Source of the DNA: an uncultured Oxalobacteraceae bacterium
Lineage (GTDB): Bacteria > Pseudomonadota > Gammaproteobacteria > Burkholderiales > Burkholderiaceae
Assembly: GCA_946480015.1 (NCBI GenBank)
Contig: CAMLIL010000002.1
Location: forward strand, 52,379 to 116,378
Direction: 5' to 3'
Length of the DNA: 64,000 nt
Part shown: piece by piece, positions 1 to 8,227 of the stretch
Layout of the letters: every line of letters starts with the position of its first letter
How positions within the stretch are numbered: the first letter of the stretch is position 1
Notes under the pieces: generated by a model
Databases searched by the model: none
The model's input: only the letters and a program-made list of their open reading frames with translations
Told to the model about the DNA's origin: nothing
Translations under genes and position numbers: made by a program

Positions 1-355
1 CGTGGGTGCGTAACCATGATTTCGCCGCTTCAAGGCTCCAAAGCCCGGTTCGTATCAGCATGTGCGTTCTCCTTGGTATTGCTTCAGGTAAGACAGGCTC
101 ATGCATTTAGAGGTTCAGGCCGCTTTTCTACTTGTTGTGATCGCTCAAGCAACGGGCCGGCACAACGCTTCCAACGCGGTAGTCGCGCGCGCAAGAGATC
201 GCGCTGAGGGGAGATCGGCACAAGCGCGTACTGGCGTCGAACCAAGCCCGTTAGACCCAGTCCAGACAGCCATGTTGCCGTGTCGCAAGAGTAAATTGCG
301 CGACATAGAGGATGATGAATACGCGCCACCATCCAGCGCGGCGAAGGAGGAAAAT
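1..355. other. Window edge, no convincing gene
   Basis: Reading frames cross this stretch on both strands, but none has a plausible ribosome-binding site or a recognisable protein. Only the last bases are interpretable: GAAGGAGGAAAAT directly before position 356 is a strong ribosome-binding site for the first gene. The end of an upstream gene may lie outside the window. Confidence 0.5.
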
Positions 356-772
356 ATGCCATTCGTGTATCGCGACGTCGACCAGCTCTGGCACAAGCCG
401 CTCGCAGGCTCGGGCACGTGCGTCGACCTGATCAAGGAATACGTGCCGGGGCTGAAAGGCCTACCGACTTCAGCCTGGAAAGCCGGGGTCAACGTGATTG
501 AGGCCGGGAGCAAAATTGTCAGAGGAACGGCGATAGCGACTTTCGAAAATGGCCGTTATCCTGGGCGGGATCATGACAATCACGCCGCCATCGTGCTGAA
601 GGTCATGGGGTCCGGGATTTGGGTAATGGACCAGTGGAAGAACGACAAGAACCGGCCTTACATCGAGCGCCGGCTCATCCGGGTGCCGGCCCCGCACAAG
701 CAACGCAACGCGGACGGCACATTTATGACCCCAAGCGACAACGCGCTCGCTTTCTATGTGATTGAACGATGA
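356..772 (+). CDS. BPSL0067 family protein, putative T6SS amidase-like effector
   Basis: 138 aa. The start at 356 is chosen because AAGGAGG precedes it and family similarity begins there (MPFVYRDVDQLW); the frame is open further upstream but unlike the family. The layout fits the BPSL0067 family, which looks like a small NlpC/P60-type peptidase: a Cys in GSGTCVDLIKEY near residue 20 and a His in DHDNHAAIVL near residue 78 are candidate catalytic residues, followed by WVMDQWK and a conserved C-terminal DNALAFYVIE. Its stop overlaps the next start (ATGA), and a predicted periplasmic protein and Hcp follow. This is the classic order of a type VI secretion effector, its immunity partner and its Hcp carrier. 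The peptidoglycan-amidase role is inferred from family and context. Confidence 0.8.
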   Translation: MPFVYRDVDQLWHKPLAGSGTCVDLIKEYVPGLKGLPTSAWKAGVNVIEAGSKIVRGTAIATFENGRYPGRDHDNHAAIVLKVMGSGIWVMDQWKNDKNRPYIERRLIRVPAPHKQRNADGTFMTPSDNALAFYVIER

Positions 773-1245
773 ACGACCGTGGATTCCCTGGAGGTCTCGC
801 GCTGGCGGTCGCCGGCGCGATGGCATGGCTGTACAGCATGCCCGTTCCAGCGCGTGGCGCTGAACTCCCGCGCGGCGAACAACGGTTCGACTGCCCGCTC
901 TGGCTCAAGCCGGACGCGTTCAAGGCGGACCGCCCGCCCGACGGATGGACGGCGGTGATGCCGCAAGAGTGGCGGCTGGACGGCGGCGGCCTGCTGCACG
1001 GTGCGCCAAGTGAATCGGGCTACCTCAAGCCGTACGAGGCGAACATCGCGAAAACGGGTGACCGGGAAACCGGCGTCACACGTTGGAAGCTCGGCCCGCT
1101 GCCGCACTCGTACGAGACCTGGCTGTACTGCGGCTATGGCCCGCTGCAGCTCTTCAAGCGTGTCCCTCTCGATGCCACAGAGTGCACGGCGACCACCAAA
1201 ACCGAACGCGGCGCGTTTGTCGGAACCGCCTTCGTTTGCAAGTAG
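769..1245 (+). CDS. STY0301 family protein, probable periplasmic immunity protein
   Basis: 158 aa, overlapping the previous stop by 4 nt, so translation is probably coupled. The N-terminus (GLALAVAGAMAWLYSM followed by PARGA) reads as a signal peptide of about 30 residues. The mature part has the STY0301-like pattern: an early Cys (FDCPLWL), a central Trp-rich stretch, WLYCGYG near residue 124, and two late Cys. Members of this family often sit beside BPSL0067-type proteins. Tight coupling to a cell-wall-directed effector suggests that it protects the producer in the periplasm. The immunity role is inferred. Confidence 0.72.
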   Translation: MNDRGFPGGLALAVAGAMAWLYSMPVPARGAELPRGEQRFDCPLWLKPDAFKADRPPDGWTAVMPQEWRLDGGGLLHGAPSESGYLKPYEANIAKTGDRETGVTRWKLGPLPHSYETWLYCGYGPLQLFKRVPLDATECTATTKTERGAFVGTAFVCK

Positions 1246-1278
1246 CAGGCAAACACCAGCATTCACCTCGGAGGCAAT

Positions 1279-1767
1279 ATGGCAATCGACGTCTACCTAC
1301 AGATCGAAGGCATCAAGGGGGAGTCCCGCGACGCGGGCCATCCCGACTGGATGGAGTGTGTGACTGTCGATCTTGGCGTACATCAGCCAAGGTCTGCGGC
1401 CACATCATCGACCGGCCATACCGTCGGCCGCTGCCACCACGACACGATCGTCATTGGCCGGATGTCGGATATCGCCACGCCGATTCTGCTGCAAACCTGC
1501 GCAATGGGTAAGACCTTGCGGCGGGCGCGCATTGAGTTCATGCGTGCCGATGGCCAGGCCAAGCCGGTCAAGTATTTCGAGATCGACCTCGAGAACGTCC
1601 TGGTCGCCGAAATAGCGCCCGATGTGCGCGAAGGCCAGTTGCTGAGCGAACATCTGGCGCTGGCGTACTCGAAAATCACATGGCGCTACACCCAGCAGAA
1701 GGTTGGCGGCGGTATCGTGGGACTTACCGTGGGCGGCTGGGACCTCGCATCGAACCGGCTGGCTTGA
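1279..1767 (+). CDS. hcp: Hcp family type VI secretion protein
   Basis: 162 aa, the usual Hcp length. It begins with the characteristic MAIDVYLQIEGIKGES and continues through FMRADGQAKPVKYFEIDLEN to SKITWRYTQQ, the beta-barrel signature of the Hcp1 family. Hcp hexamers stack to form the inner T6SS tube and chaperone small effectors. GGAGG lies 7-11 bases upstream of the ATG. No other T6SS structural gene is in view, so this is an orphan hcp-effector-immunity cassette that would rely on a main T6SS locus elsewhere. Confidence 0.93.
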   Translation: MAIDVYLQIEGIKGESRDAGHPDWMECVTVDLGVHQPRSAATSSTGHTVGRCHHDTIVIGRMSDIATPILLQTCAMGKTLRRARIEFMRADGQAKPVKYFEIDLENVLVAEIAPDVREGQLLSEHLALAYSKITWRYTQQKVGGGIVGLTVGGWDLASNRLA

Positions 1768-1889
1768 TACACCAGCGCGCGGAGCCTGGCCGAATTCCCC
1801 GCCACGGACAAGACGGCCGCGCACGCTCGCCGTGGCGGCCAGTCTGACGGCTGGCAGTCCCGGCGTCCGCGAAGGCGCCTGCGGCACCG

Positions 1890-2852
1890 CTAGCGCCGCG
1901 CTGCGGCGGGAAGCGCCGGCGGGGCGGCCTGCGCGATGCCGGACCCGCCGAAAGGGTCGGCGCCGTCCACATAGCGCATCGCCGAATGCACATCCTTCCA
2001 GCCCACGTACTCCATCAGGGTCTTCAGGTCCCAGCCGTTCGACGTCGCCCAGTTGACGAAGCCGCGGCGCAGCGAGTGGCTGCTGTACTGGTCGGCGTAG
2101 GGAATGCCCGCCGCGCCGAACAGCGCGCGCAGCAGCGGCACCAGGCTGTTGATGTGCAGGCCTGTCGCGCCCACATGGCCCCAGCGGTCGATGGCGCGGA
2201 ACACCGGCCCCTCGCGCAGGTCGGCCATCCCGACCCACGCCAGGTAGGCGTCGACCGGGCATAGGTCGACCAGCGCCGGCGCGCGGAAGGTCGTGCCCTT
2301 GCGCGCGCGGTCCCCCTTGGTGTGCGGCAGGTAGCAGCTCATGCCCTGGCCGGCGACGGCGTCGACGCCGTCAACCCGCAGGCGCGTCAGTTCGTCGCCG
2401 CGGAATCCCCGCCAGAATCCGAGCAGCACGAGGGCCTTGTCGCGGGCGTGGCGCATCTGGGCGGCGCGATCGCCGGCCGCGCCGGCGGCGTCGCCCTCCC
2501 GTTCAAGCCACCGGACCAGTTGCGCCACTTGTTCGAGCTGCAGGGGCTTGGCGCGCTTTTCCTGGGCTGGGTGCAGGGCCTGGATGCCGCGGAAGACCTT
2601 GCGCACGACGGGCGCCTTGGTCGGATCCGGGAAGCCCTGATCGATATGCCATTGCGCCAGCGCGGCCAGGCGCTGGCGCAATGTGTTGATGGCCAGCGTC
2701 TCGGCGTGGTCGGCCAGGTAGCGCGCGACCGAATCGGCCGTGGCGGGCAGGAAGCCGCCCCATTCCACCTCGAAGTGACGCACCGCGCCCTGGTAGCTGC
2801 GCCGGGTATTCGTGCGCGTGGCCGCCTCGATGTAGGCGTCGATCTTGGCCAT
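1890..2852 (-). CDS. Tyrosine-type site-specific recombinase
   Basis: 320 aa. An N-terminal SAM-like core-binding domain (about 1-95) precedes the catalytic domain. The catalytic set is visible: Arg151 in GFRGDEL, Lys179 in HTKGD, His259 and Arg262 in HSLRRG, Trp285 in EYVGWKD, and nucleophile Tyr294 in AMRYVD. The enzyme would cut and rejoin DNA through a 3'-phosphotyrosine intermediate. The start lies 4 nt after the stop of the upstream gene, so the two form an operon. The gene ends 122 bp from the 3' end of hcp, which may be near an element boundary. It looks intact, and its DNA target is unknown. Confidence 0.92.
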   Translation of the reverse strand: MAKIDAYIEAATRTNTRRSYQGAVRHFEVEWGGFLPATADSVARYLADHAETLAINTLRQRLAALAQWHIDQGFPDPTKAPVVRKVFRGIQALHPAQEKRAKPLQLEQVAQLVRWLEREGDAAGAAGDRAAQMRHARDKALVLLGFWRGFRGDELTRLRVDGVDAVAGQGMSCYLPHTKGDRARKGTTFRAPALVDLCPVDAYLAWVGMADLREGPVFRAIDRWGHVGATGLHINSLVPLLRALFGAAGIPYADQYSSHSLRRGFVNWATSNGWDLKTLMEYVGWKDVHSAMRYVDGADPFGGSGIAQAAPPALPAAARR

Positions 2853-2856
2853 GGCG

Positions 2857-3405
2857 TCAGTCCGGCTTGCCGGTGTCGAGCAACGCCAGGTCGGCGAGCG
2901 CGTGGCGCCACATGTGGTCGAGCAGCAGGACCAGGTCCGGGCCGGAAATCGTGTTCTCGCGCGTGGCCACCGTCAACTCCTCGCGCCCCGCGAGGTCGTG
3001 CGCGATCCCCGCCGGGTCGACTTGGAAATCGACGCCGGTGACCACTTCCGGGCCCGCCTTCTGGCCCACCTCGAAATGCTTGGCGGCGGTGGCTAGCTGG
3101 AAGCACATGTTCATCCAGGGCGAGCGTCCCGTCAGGTAAACGCCGAACTCCTTTCGTCCCTTGATCGTCCGGCCCGCGAACGTGTGCAGGCGGTCGAGCT
3201 GTCCCGCCCCGGCCAGCGCCGCGTACACCCAGTCCTTCATCTGCCACGCGGTCGTGATGGCGTTCATCACCGCGTAGGCGCGCGCGTCCAGGTCCGCCGG
3301 CGGGTGGTTGCGTAGGGCGAGCGCCTCGAAGTTCAGTTTGCAATACAGGTCGCCCGGGGACTGGAGCGAGAACGTCCTGGCGTTGGCGGGCTTGGCGGTG
3401 GCCAT
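2857..3405 (-). CDS. Hypothetical protein of a recombinase-associated trio
   Basis: 182 aa, not recognised. There is no signal peptide or membrane segment. The N-terminal half is predicted helical, with a basic stretch near GRTIKGRKEF and an aromatic patch SPWMNMCFQLA. The C-terminal half contains DLVLLLDHMWRHALADLALL, which reads as an amphipathic helix. It is the first gene of a two-gene operon with the tyrosine recombinase and is divergent from the KfrA-like gene, so it may be an accessory factor of the recombinase. That role is purely positional. Confidence 0.75.
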   Translation of the reverse strand: MATAKPANARTFSLQSPGDLYCKLNFEALALRNHPPADLDARAYAVMNAITTAWQMKDWVYAALAGAGQLDRLHTFAGRTIKGRKEFGVYLTGRSPWMNMCFQLATAAKHFEVGQKAGPEVVTGVDFQVDPAGIAHDLAGREELTVATRENTISGPDLVLLLDHMWRHALADLALLDTGKPD

Positions 3406-3549
3406 GCGAGTCCTTTCGTGGTCTGAAAGCGGGCATTACAGGCGGATTCGGCCCGATCATACGCTTTTTCGGGGATCACGCGGGATAAAACAGGGTTATC
3501 AAGCTTTATATCATCCTTGAATACCTGGAAAGGCTGGCGTACGATTGGT

Positions 3550-3571
3550 ATGTAATTATGTGGCATGTAAT
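3550..3571. promoter_or_regulatory. Direct repeats in the divergent kfrA-like/recombinase promoter region
   Basis: ATGTAAT occurs at 3550-3556 and again at 3565-3571, 15 bp apart, in an AT-rich stretch between the divergent genes starting at 3405 (-) and 3598 (+). GGAGA at 3589-3593 serves the KfrA-like start. KfrA-type proteins commonly bind repeats in their own promoters, so autoregulation is plausible but not demonstrated. Confidence 0.4.
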
Positions 3572-3597
3572 ATATTATCTTATTTCATGGAGACTTC

Positions 3598-4644
3598 ATG
3601 GCCCGTACTGGACTGTACCTATCGGAGGTCAGGAAGGCCCGCGACGGGCTGATCGCCCAGGGGCGGCATCCGTCCGTCGACGCCGTGCGTGTGGCGCTGG
3701 GCAATACCGGGTCGAAAACTACCATCCACAAATACCTGAAGGAGCTCGACGAGGAGGATGGCGGCGCCGCGGGCCGAAAGGCGTCGATCGGCGAGGCGCT
3801 GCAGGATCTCGTCGAGCGACTCGCGGCGCGGTTGCACGAGGAAGCTGATGCGCGCGTTGCCGCCGTCGAAGCCGCGCGCCTCGCGCAGGAGCGTTCAACG
3901 GCCGCGCAACTGGAGACGCTCCAGGGCGAACTGGCGACGGCCAGCACCCAGCTCGAGCAGCTGGCGGACGCCGCCGAGAGCGAGCGGGACCGGCACGCGC
4001 GTACGAGCGCCAATTTGCAAGCGGAGGCGATCGCCCGCCGTTTGGCCGAACAGCAGGTGGCGGACCTGAAGGAGAGGCTGCTCGAAAACGATGAGCACCT
4101 TCGATCCCTGGAGGAAAAGCACACGCACGCGCGCGACGCGCTGGAGCATTACCGGCAATCGGTCAAGGAACAGCGCGACCAGGATCAGCGCCGCCACGAG
4201 CAGCAGGTGCAGCACCTGCAGGCCGAGATTCGCCAATTGCGGCAAGATCTGGTCGCGAAGCATGACGAGGTCACGAGGCTGAACCAGGAAGGGGTCAAGC
4301 TGGTCGCGGAACTGTCCCATGCGAAGCAGGCACTGTACGAACAGCAGTCGGCCGGCCGCGGGCAGGCGAAGCGGATCGAGCAGCTCCATGCGCTGGAGGC
4401 CCAATTCGCTGCCCAGGCCGCACAACTCCAGGCGGCCACCGAGCGGCTGGCCGGCGCCGACAAACGCATCGCGGAACTGACCGGCCAGGTGCGGGACGGG
4501 GAGTTGGCCCTGTCTGCGGCGCAGGCGATGCTGGCGGCACACCAGGGCATCGCGGCGGAACTCCGGTCCTTCCTGAGCGACACCTCGCGAAGCCGCGAAC
4601 CCGGCGGGGGCGCCACGCCTGCACAGAGGCAGCGAGGTGACTGA
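3598..4644 (+). CDS. KfrA-like coiled-coil DNA-binding protein
   Basis: 348 aa. The N-terminal 50 residues match the KfrA N-terminal type of DNA-binding domain (VRKARDGLIAQGRHPSVDAV, then TTIHKYLKEL). From about residue 60 to 330 the protein is an almost uninterrupted Glu/Gln/Ala/Arg-rich coiled coil (QLEQLADAAESERD, EEKHTHARDALEHYRQ). Plasmid KfrA is a dimeric, autoregulating DNA binder with an alpha-helical tail linked to plasmid maintenance. Here it is chromosomal and divergent from a tyrosine recombinase, so a structural or regulatory role in a mobile element is more likely. Confidence 0.88.
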   Translation: MARTGLYLSEVRKARDGLIAQGRHPSVDAVRVALGNTGSKTTIHKYLKELDEEDGGAAGRKASIGEALQDLVERLAARLHEEADARVAAVEAARLAQERSTAAQLETLQGELATASTQLEQLADAAESERDRHARTSANLQAEAIARRLAEQQVADLKERLLENDEHLRSLEEKHTHARDALEHYRQSVKEQRDQDQRRHEQQVQHLQAEIRQLRQDLVAKHDEVTRLNQEGVKLVAELSHAKQALYEQQSAGRGQAKRIEQLHALEAQFAAQAAQLQAATERLAGADKRIAELTGQVRDGELALSAAQAMLAAHQGIAAELRSFLSDTSRSREPGGGATPAQRQRGD

Positions 4645-4956
4645 TCCGACTACCGCGCGCGAAACCACGGTTCACAGTGGGGGCGCCACCAGCGCATGAG
4701 TGACTTGAAGCAATAGAGTCAGTCGGTAAACGATAAAGTTGATCCGACGGCGGCTCGTTGTCAGATGGAATAATTGACAAGCCCGGCGACGCGCTCTCTC
4801 AGTCCCTAAGATGTGGTTTTTAGTTGATCAAACAATAAAATTTACTGCTGGTTAGTTAACCGATATATGATGATATGGCGACAACTATGTCGGCGGTGCA
4901 AGTGCCGTGTGCTCGTGTGCGTGGCTCTGTCTAATCACCTAAGGTCAGGAGACTTC
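4645..4956. other. Intergenic region before the OmpA-like lipoprotein gene
   Basis: No gene is supported. The stretch becomes AT-rich toward 4810-4870. A short inverted repeat, TTGTCA at 4758-4763 and TGACAA at 4775-4780, is the only structured motif noticed. Near-identical TGATCCGAC words occur near 4641 and 4740. The frame of the next gene is open upstream of 4957, but that extension resembles nothing and lacks a signal sequence. Confidence 0.4.
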
Positions 4957-5970
4957 ATGAAACGAATTTTGTTAGCCGCAGCGACGATCAGCTCGGCGGC
5001 CATGCTACTAAGTGCCTGCGAGTCAATGCGGATTTTAGGAGGGGGAACTCTCGGAGGCACAACTCCTGTGACTTCTCCTATTGTTAACCACGCGTGTATA
5101 GGCAGCTTCGTATCGCCGGCAGGCAATATAAAAGGAGCTGGAATTGAGATCCCAATTGGAAAGTGGGCAGGCGGCCCAATCAAGATCGGATCGGTAGACT
5201 ACAATCACTCCGAGGCTCAGAAGCTCAGTCAGGCGGCTTCGCTGGCAGAACAGAGCCGGCTGACCTTCTGTCGTGCAACCGATCCGGCAGTGCTTAGCCT
5301 TGTACCTGAAGCAAGTCGGGCCGATGTTATCAAAACCGCACTCGCAGGTCAGACCACCATCCAGACAAACGTCAACGCATTTGTCGTCAAAGTGATGAAC
5401 GCTACGACCCCACAAGAGGCAGTCGCTGCTGCGGCCGAGCTGGCGAAAACCGCAAAAGAGGCGGAGAAGGAGCTGGTTGATAAAATTCCCGCTTCGGCAG
5501 GAGGCAAGCAGGTAAACGTTCTTCCTTACGAGCCATTACCGTTGTGGGCGACCTTGGCACTCATGCAGGCGAATACAGCAGATGCTTTCAAGCACCTATC
5601 CGACAAGGTCGACGTCCTGAACAAGCGGTTCGACGCCAGGCCAGGCCAAGGCGAGATCAGGATCATGAGCTTTAACGATAACGGCGTGAGCCTGGCTGCC
5701 ACCGAAAGACAGCGGCTCTACAACGAGTTCCAGGAGGCATTGGGTAAGATTCCAGAGAGCCAGCGTCCGGTCGTTTTCATCGTTGGGTATGCCAACAAGT
5801 CTAGCTCCTACCTTCGAAATATCGATATTGGGCTTCGCCGCGCCCAAACCGTGCGGGACTTCCTGCAGCAGCAGAAGTTCTCGCGGGCATACGAGGGCCG
5901 GGTCATGAGCGGCGGAGTTGATGATTCAGCTTACGCGCGCCGGGTTGACGTATTGGTCACCGGGGCCTAA
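4957..5970 (+). CDS. OmpA-family C-terminal domain lipoprotein
   Basis: 337 aa. The start at 4957 is preceded by AGGAG and gives a clean lipoprotein signal, MKRILLAAATISSAAMLLSAC, whose Cys21 would be lipidated. The middle is Ala-rich and probably helical (AAAAELAKTAKEAEKELV). The last 110 residues form an OmpA/MotB-like peptidoglycan-binding domain: an RPVVFIVGYANKSS strand, then IGLRRAQTVRDFLQ, ending YARRVDVLVTGA. It would anchor in the outer membrane and touch peptidoglycan. It has no obvious partner, and base composition is lower in GC than in flanking genes, suggesting acquisition with the island. Confidence 0.82.
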   Translation: MKRILLAAATISSAAMLLSACESMRILGGGTLGGTTPVTSPIVNHACIGSFVSPAGNIKGAGIEIPIGKWAGGPIKIGSVDYNHSEAQKLSQAASLAEQSRLTFCRATDPAVLSLVPEASRADVIKTALAGQTTIQTNVNAFVVKVMNATTPQEAVAAAAELAKTAKEAEKELVDKIPASAGGKQVNVLPYEPLPLWATLALMQANTADAFKHLSDKVDVLNKRFDARPGQGEIRIMSFNDNGVSLAATERQRLYNEFQEALGKIPESQRPVVFIVGYANKSSSYLRNIDIGLRRAQTVRDFLQQQKFSRAYEGRVMSGGVDDSAYARRVDVLVTGA

Positions 5971-6207
5971 AGCACAAATGCTTGGCTGCCCCCGCAGCCA
6001 GGCACAGCGCGTCACAGCACTCTCCAGAGCAGAGCGCTTTCAAGGTGAAGTCACTGCATTGTCATCCCCGATGCTTTTCCCCGCCTGTGACCCGGCGGCG
6101 TGTCGGTGGCTGGCCAGCTGCACGGCCGTCAGGACGCGCTCCGGCTGACCTGGCGTCTGGTTACAGCCAGGGAGGAAGTGCCCCAGCGTGGGGCAAGCCC
6201 GATAGCT

Positions 6208-6232
6208 GGGGGTTACGTAATTTGAGCAACGC
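6208..6232. repeat. Short repeat A flanking the orphan gene at 6213-6671
   Basis: A run of G, then TTACGTAA, then TTTGAGCAACGC. A close relative lies at 6696-6720 in the same orientation. The core TTTGAGCA recalls the multiple transposase-binding repeats near ends of IS21-type elements, but no transposase is present, so this is only a suggestion. Confidence 0.35.
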
Positions 6233-6671
6233 ACGTGCATTCACCCACGGTACCAAGGCGGCGGCCCTGCAACGTACTGTTGAGCTGGGCAACGCTGCGC
6301 CAGATGAACGCGATCGGCACGCCGCTTTGCTGGGCGGCCTGCTCGATGGCCATCACCACCAGCTGCATGGGAGCCTCGTCCAGGAAATGCGTCACGTGAG
6401 CCCGGTACTCGTCGGGCACGTCACCGCCCACCAGCACGGCCAAGAGCACTTCGGGTGTGAGCACGCCGCGGTAGCTGACGCTCGATGTCTGCGCCGCCAT
6501 CCATAGCCACCGCTTGGCCGGCAGCGGCGCGAGCGTGTCCCGGTCTAGTCCCAGGACGTGTACCAGGCCTGACGGAAACGGCTCCGCATCGGCCAACGCC
6601 TGCGGCCGCGCCAAGCCCAGCGCGGCGCAGCGCACGGCGATAGCGGTTTCGATGTCGGCGGCTGTCTTCAT
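6213..6671 (-). CDS. Hypothetical protein, orphan gene between short repeats
   Basis: 152 aa, not recognised. The sequence reads as a compact soluble helical protein (TAADIETAIAVRCAALGLAR, FLDEAPMQLVVMAIEQAAQQ). The last ten residues after RRLGTVGE look unlike the rest, and the stop codon lies inside repeat A, so the C-terminus could be truncated or fused by an insertion event. No good Shine-Dalgarno sequence is visible before the start. It may be a passenger or relic of a small mobile element. Confidence 0.5.
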   Translation of the reverse strand: MKTAADIETAIAVRCAALGLARPQALADAEPFPSGLVHVLGLDRDTLAPLPAKRWLWMAAQTSSVSYRGVLTPEVLLAVLVGGDVPDEYRAHVTHFLDEAPMQLVVMAIEQAAQQSGVPIAFIWRSVAQLNSTLQGRRLGTVGECTCVAQIT

Positions 6672-6695
6672 GCAGGCAGTATGCCACGCCCGCCG

Positions 6696-6720
6696 GGGGG
6701 CTTACTCATTTTGAGCACGC
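6696..6720. repeat. Short repeat B flanking the orphan gene at 6213-6671
   Basis: GGGGG, CTTACTCA, then TTTTGAGCACGC, matching repeat A at 6208-6232 with a few substitutions and one-base gaps. The two copies bracket one gene in direct orientation, about 488 bp apart. Confidence 0.35.
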
Positions 6721-7058
6721 CGCCGACGACGCTGCGCTCTTCCAGCAGATCAGGGAGGTTAGATCGCGAACAGGTCGCCTCTCCGCGAAACTAAGATTGT
6801 GAATTCGTCTTTTAAATCATCCGCTTAAATTCACTTTGGCGAAACAAAACACGAACCCCGGCCGTCCCTCCTATAGGTCCGCGCGTTGCGCACCAGGACC
6901 CTACCTCCGATTTTTCACAAACGCCGCTTCTGGCGCTCATTCGGCTCTGCGGCTCCCAATTACTTCAAATTTAGAAATTTTATTGGCGATTTTTTCAGAT
7001 TCGCCATATACTTCGCCAATTGATTCGGCAACACTACACGGCTATACAAGAGGCAAAT
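6721..7058. promoter_or_regulatory. AT-rich leader with inverted repeats before the AAA+/subtilase operon
   Basis: No gene is supported. ATTGGCGA at 6982-6989 is exactly mirrored by TCGCCAAT at 7013-7020, with a further ATTCGCC at 6999-7005 between them and a TTTGGCGAA word near 6835. This could be an operator controlling the downstream defence-like operon. AAGAGG at 7048-7053 supports a GTG start at 7059. Confidence 0.45.
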
Positions 7059-8225
7059 GTGCAACACACTGACGTAGATGACAGAATAGAAGAGGATTTC
7101 GTCAATTTAGCTCGATTGGCAGCAGGCTCATCCATGGAGGACGTGCGCCTGTTCTTGGCCAAGCTCGTGCGCAAGTATCGGGTCAAGCGCCCAGCGCTAT
7201 CGGCTGGCTTGGACCAGAGTCTGAAGACAACGCAAACCCGCGCCTCCGGGCCGGCCATCATGCGCCGCGGTGTTCCCGACGAGCTCTCTCAGCATTTTCC
7301 GGTGGACGTCGATTCGAAAATGTCGCTCATTCGAGTTTTTGACGACCGTGATAACCCGGCGAAGCCAATCCTGTCCGAAACGCTGTTCGGACAGATCGAC
7401 GGCATCGTGCGTGAGCGCGCCGAGCGGGCGAAGCTGGCGCAGCATGGAATTCGTCCGACGCGATCGGCCATTCTGGTGGGTCCGCCAGGCGTCGGGAAGA
7501 CGCTATCGGCGCGCTACATTGCCGCCCAGTTGAACAAGCCGTTGTGGGTACTCGACCTGACCACAGTCATGAGCAGCTTGCTGGGCAAGACCGGAAACAA
7601 CCTGCGGATGGTGTTCGACCATGCGAAGCAGAACGAAGCAGTACTGCTGCTCGATGAAATCGATGCGATCGCCAAGCGGCGCAGCGACGAGTCTGACGTC
7701 GGTGAGCTGAAACGCTTGGTGACCGCCATCTTGCAGGAAGTGGACAGCTGGCCGGATTCGGGGCTGCTGCTGGCGGCGACAAACCACCCTGAGTTGATCG
7801 ACCCCGCACTGTGGCGCCGGTTCGACCGCATCCTCAACTTCGAGTTGGCCGACGCCGCTGGGGTGCTTGCCGCGGTCAGGCGCTATCTCGGCCGCGATAT
7901 CGACGCCTTCGAGCCTTGGGTCGATACGCTTGCAGCGACGCTGCAGGGCCACTCCCTTTCGGATGTCGAACGTACGGTGCTGTCGCTTCGTCGCAGCGCG
8001 GTCCTCGACAGAAGTGAACCACGCAAGCTGGTCGCCGACCTCGCGTTGCAACAGGTCGGGGCGTTGGATAAAGCCGCACGGCGCGAACTGGCTGTCACGC
8101 TCGCGAAAGAGGGTGGGATGTCGCATAACCAGATTTCTGAATTGACAGGCGTAGCACGCGACACCTTGCGTAAATATGCCGGGCCTTCGCCAATTAAGGG
8201 CCGTGGGCCACGAAAAGGAGATTGA
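7059..8225 (+). CDS. AAA+ family ATPase paired with a subtilisin-like protease
   Basis: 388 aa from a GTG start at 7059, chosen because AAGAGG lies 5 nt upstream; a TTG at 7020 is an alternative. The N-terminal 100 residues are helical and unassigned. The AAA+ core has Walker A GPPGVGKT at 141-148, Walker B LLLDEID at 196-202, a sensor-1-like LLAATNHPE and an arginine-rich LWRRFDRIL, as in FtsH/spastin-type AAA proteins. The C-terminus carries a probable HTH (MSHNQISELTGVARDTLRKY). It precedes the subtilase gene by 2 nt. AAA+/S8 peptidase pairs recur in bacteria and have been proposed as conflict systems, where the ATPase may sense or remodel targets for the protease. Confidence 0.88.
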   Translation: MQHTDVDDRIEEDFVNLARLAAGSSMEDVRLFLAKLVRKYRVKRPALSAGLDQSLKTTQTRASGPAIMRRGVPDELSQHFPVDVDSKMSLIRVFDDRDNPAKPILSETLFGQIDGIVRERAERAKLAQHGIRPTRSAILVGPPGVGKTLSARYIAAQLNKPLWVLDLTTVMSSLLGKTGNNLRMVFDHAKQNEAVLLLDEIDAIAKRRSDESDVGELKRLVTAILQEVDSWPDSGLLLAATNHPELIDPALWRRFDRILNFELADAAGVLAAVRRYLGRDIDAFEPWVDTLAATLQGHSLSDVERTVLSLRRSAVLDRSEPRKLVADLALQQVGALDKAARRELAVTLAKEGGMSHNQISELTGVARDTLRKYAGPSPIKGRGPRKGD

Positions 8226-8227
8226 GT

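Noticed and set aside
1768..1889. Attachment site of the tyrosine recombinase
   Set aside because: Position between hcp and the recombinase is suggestive, but I found no matching direct repeat at the other end of the accessory region.
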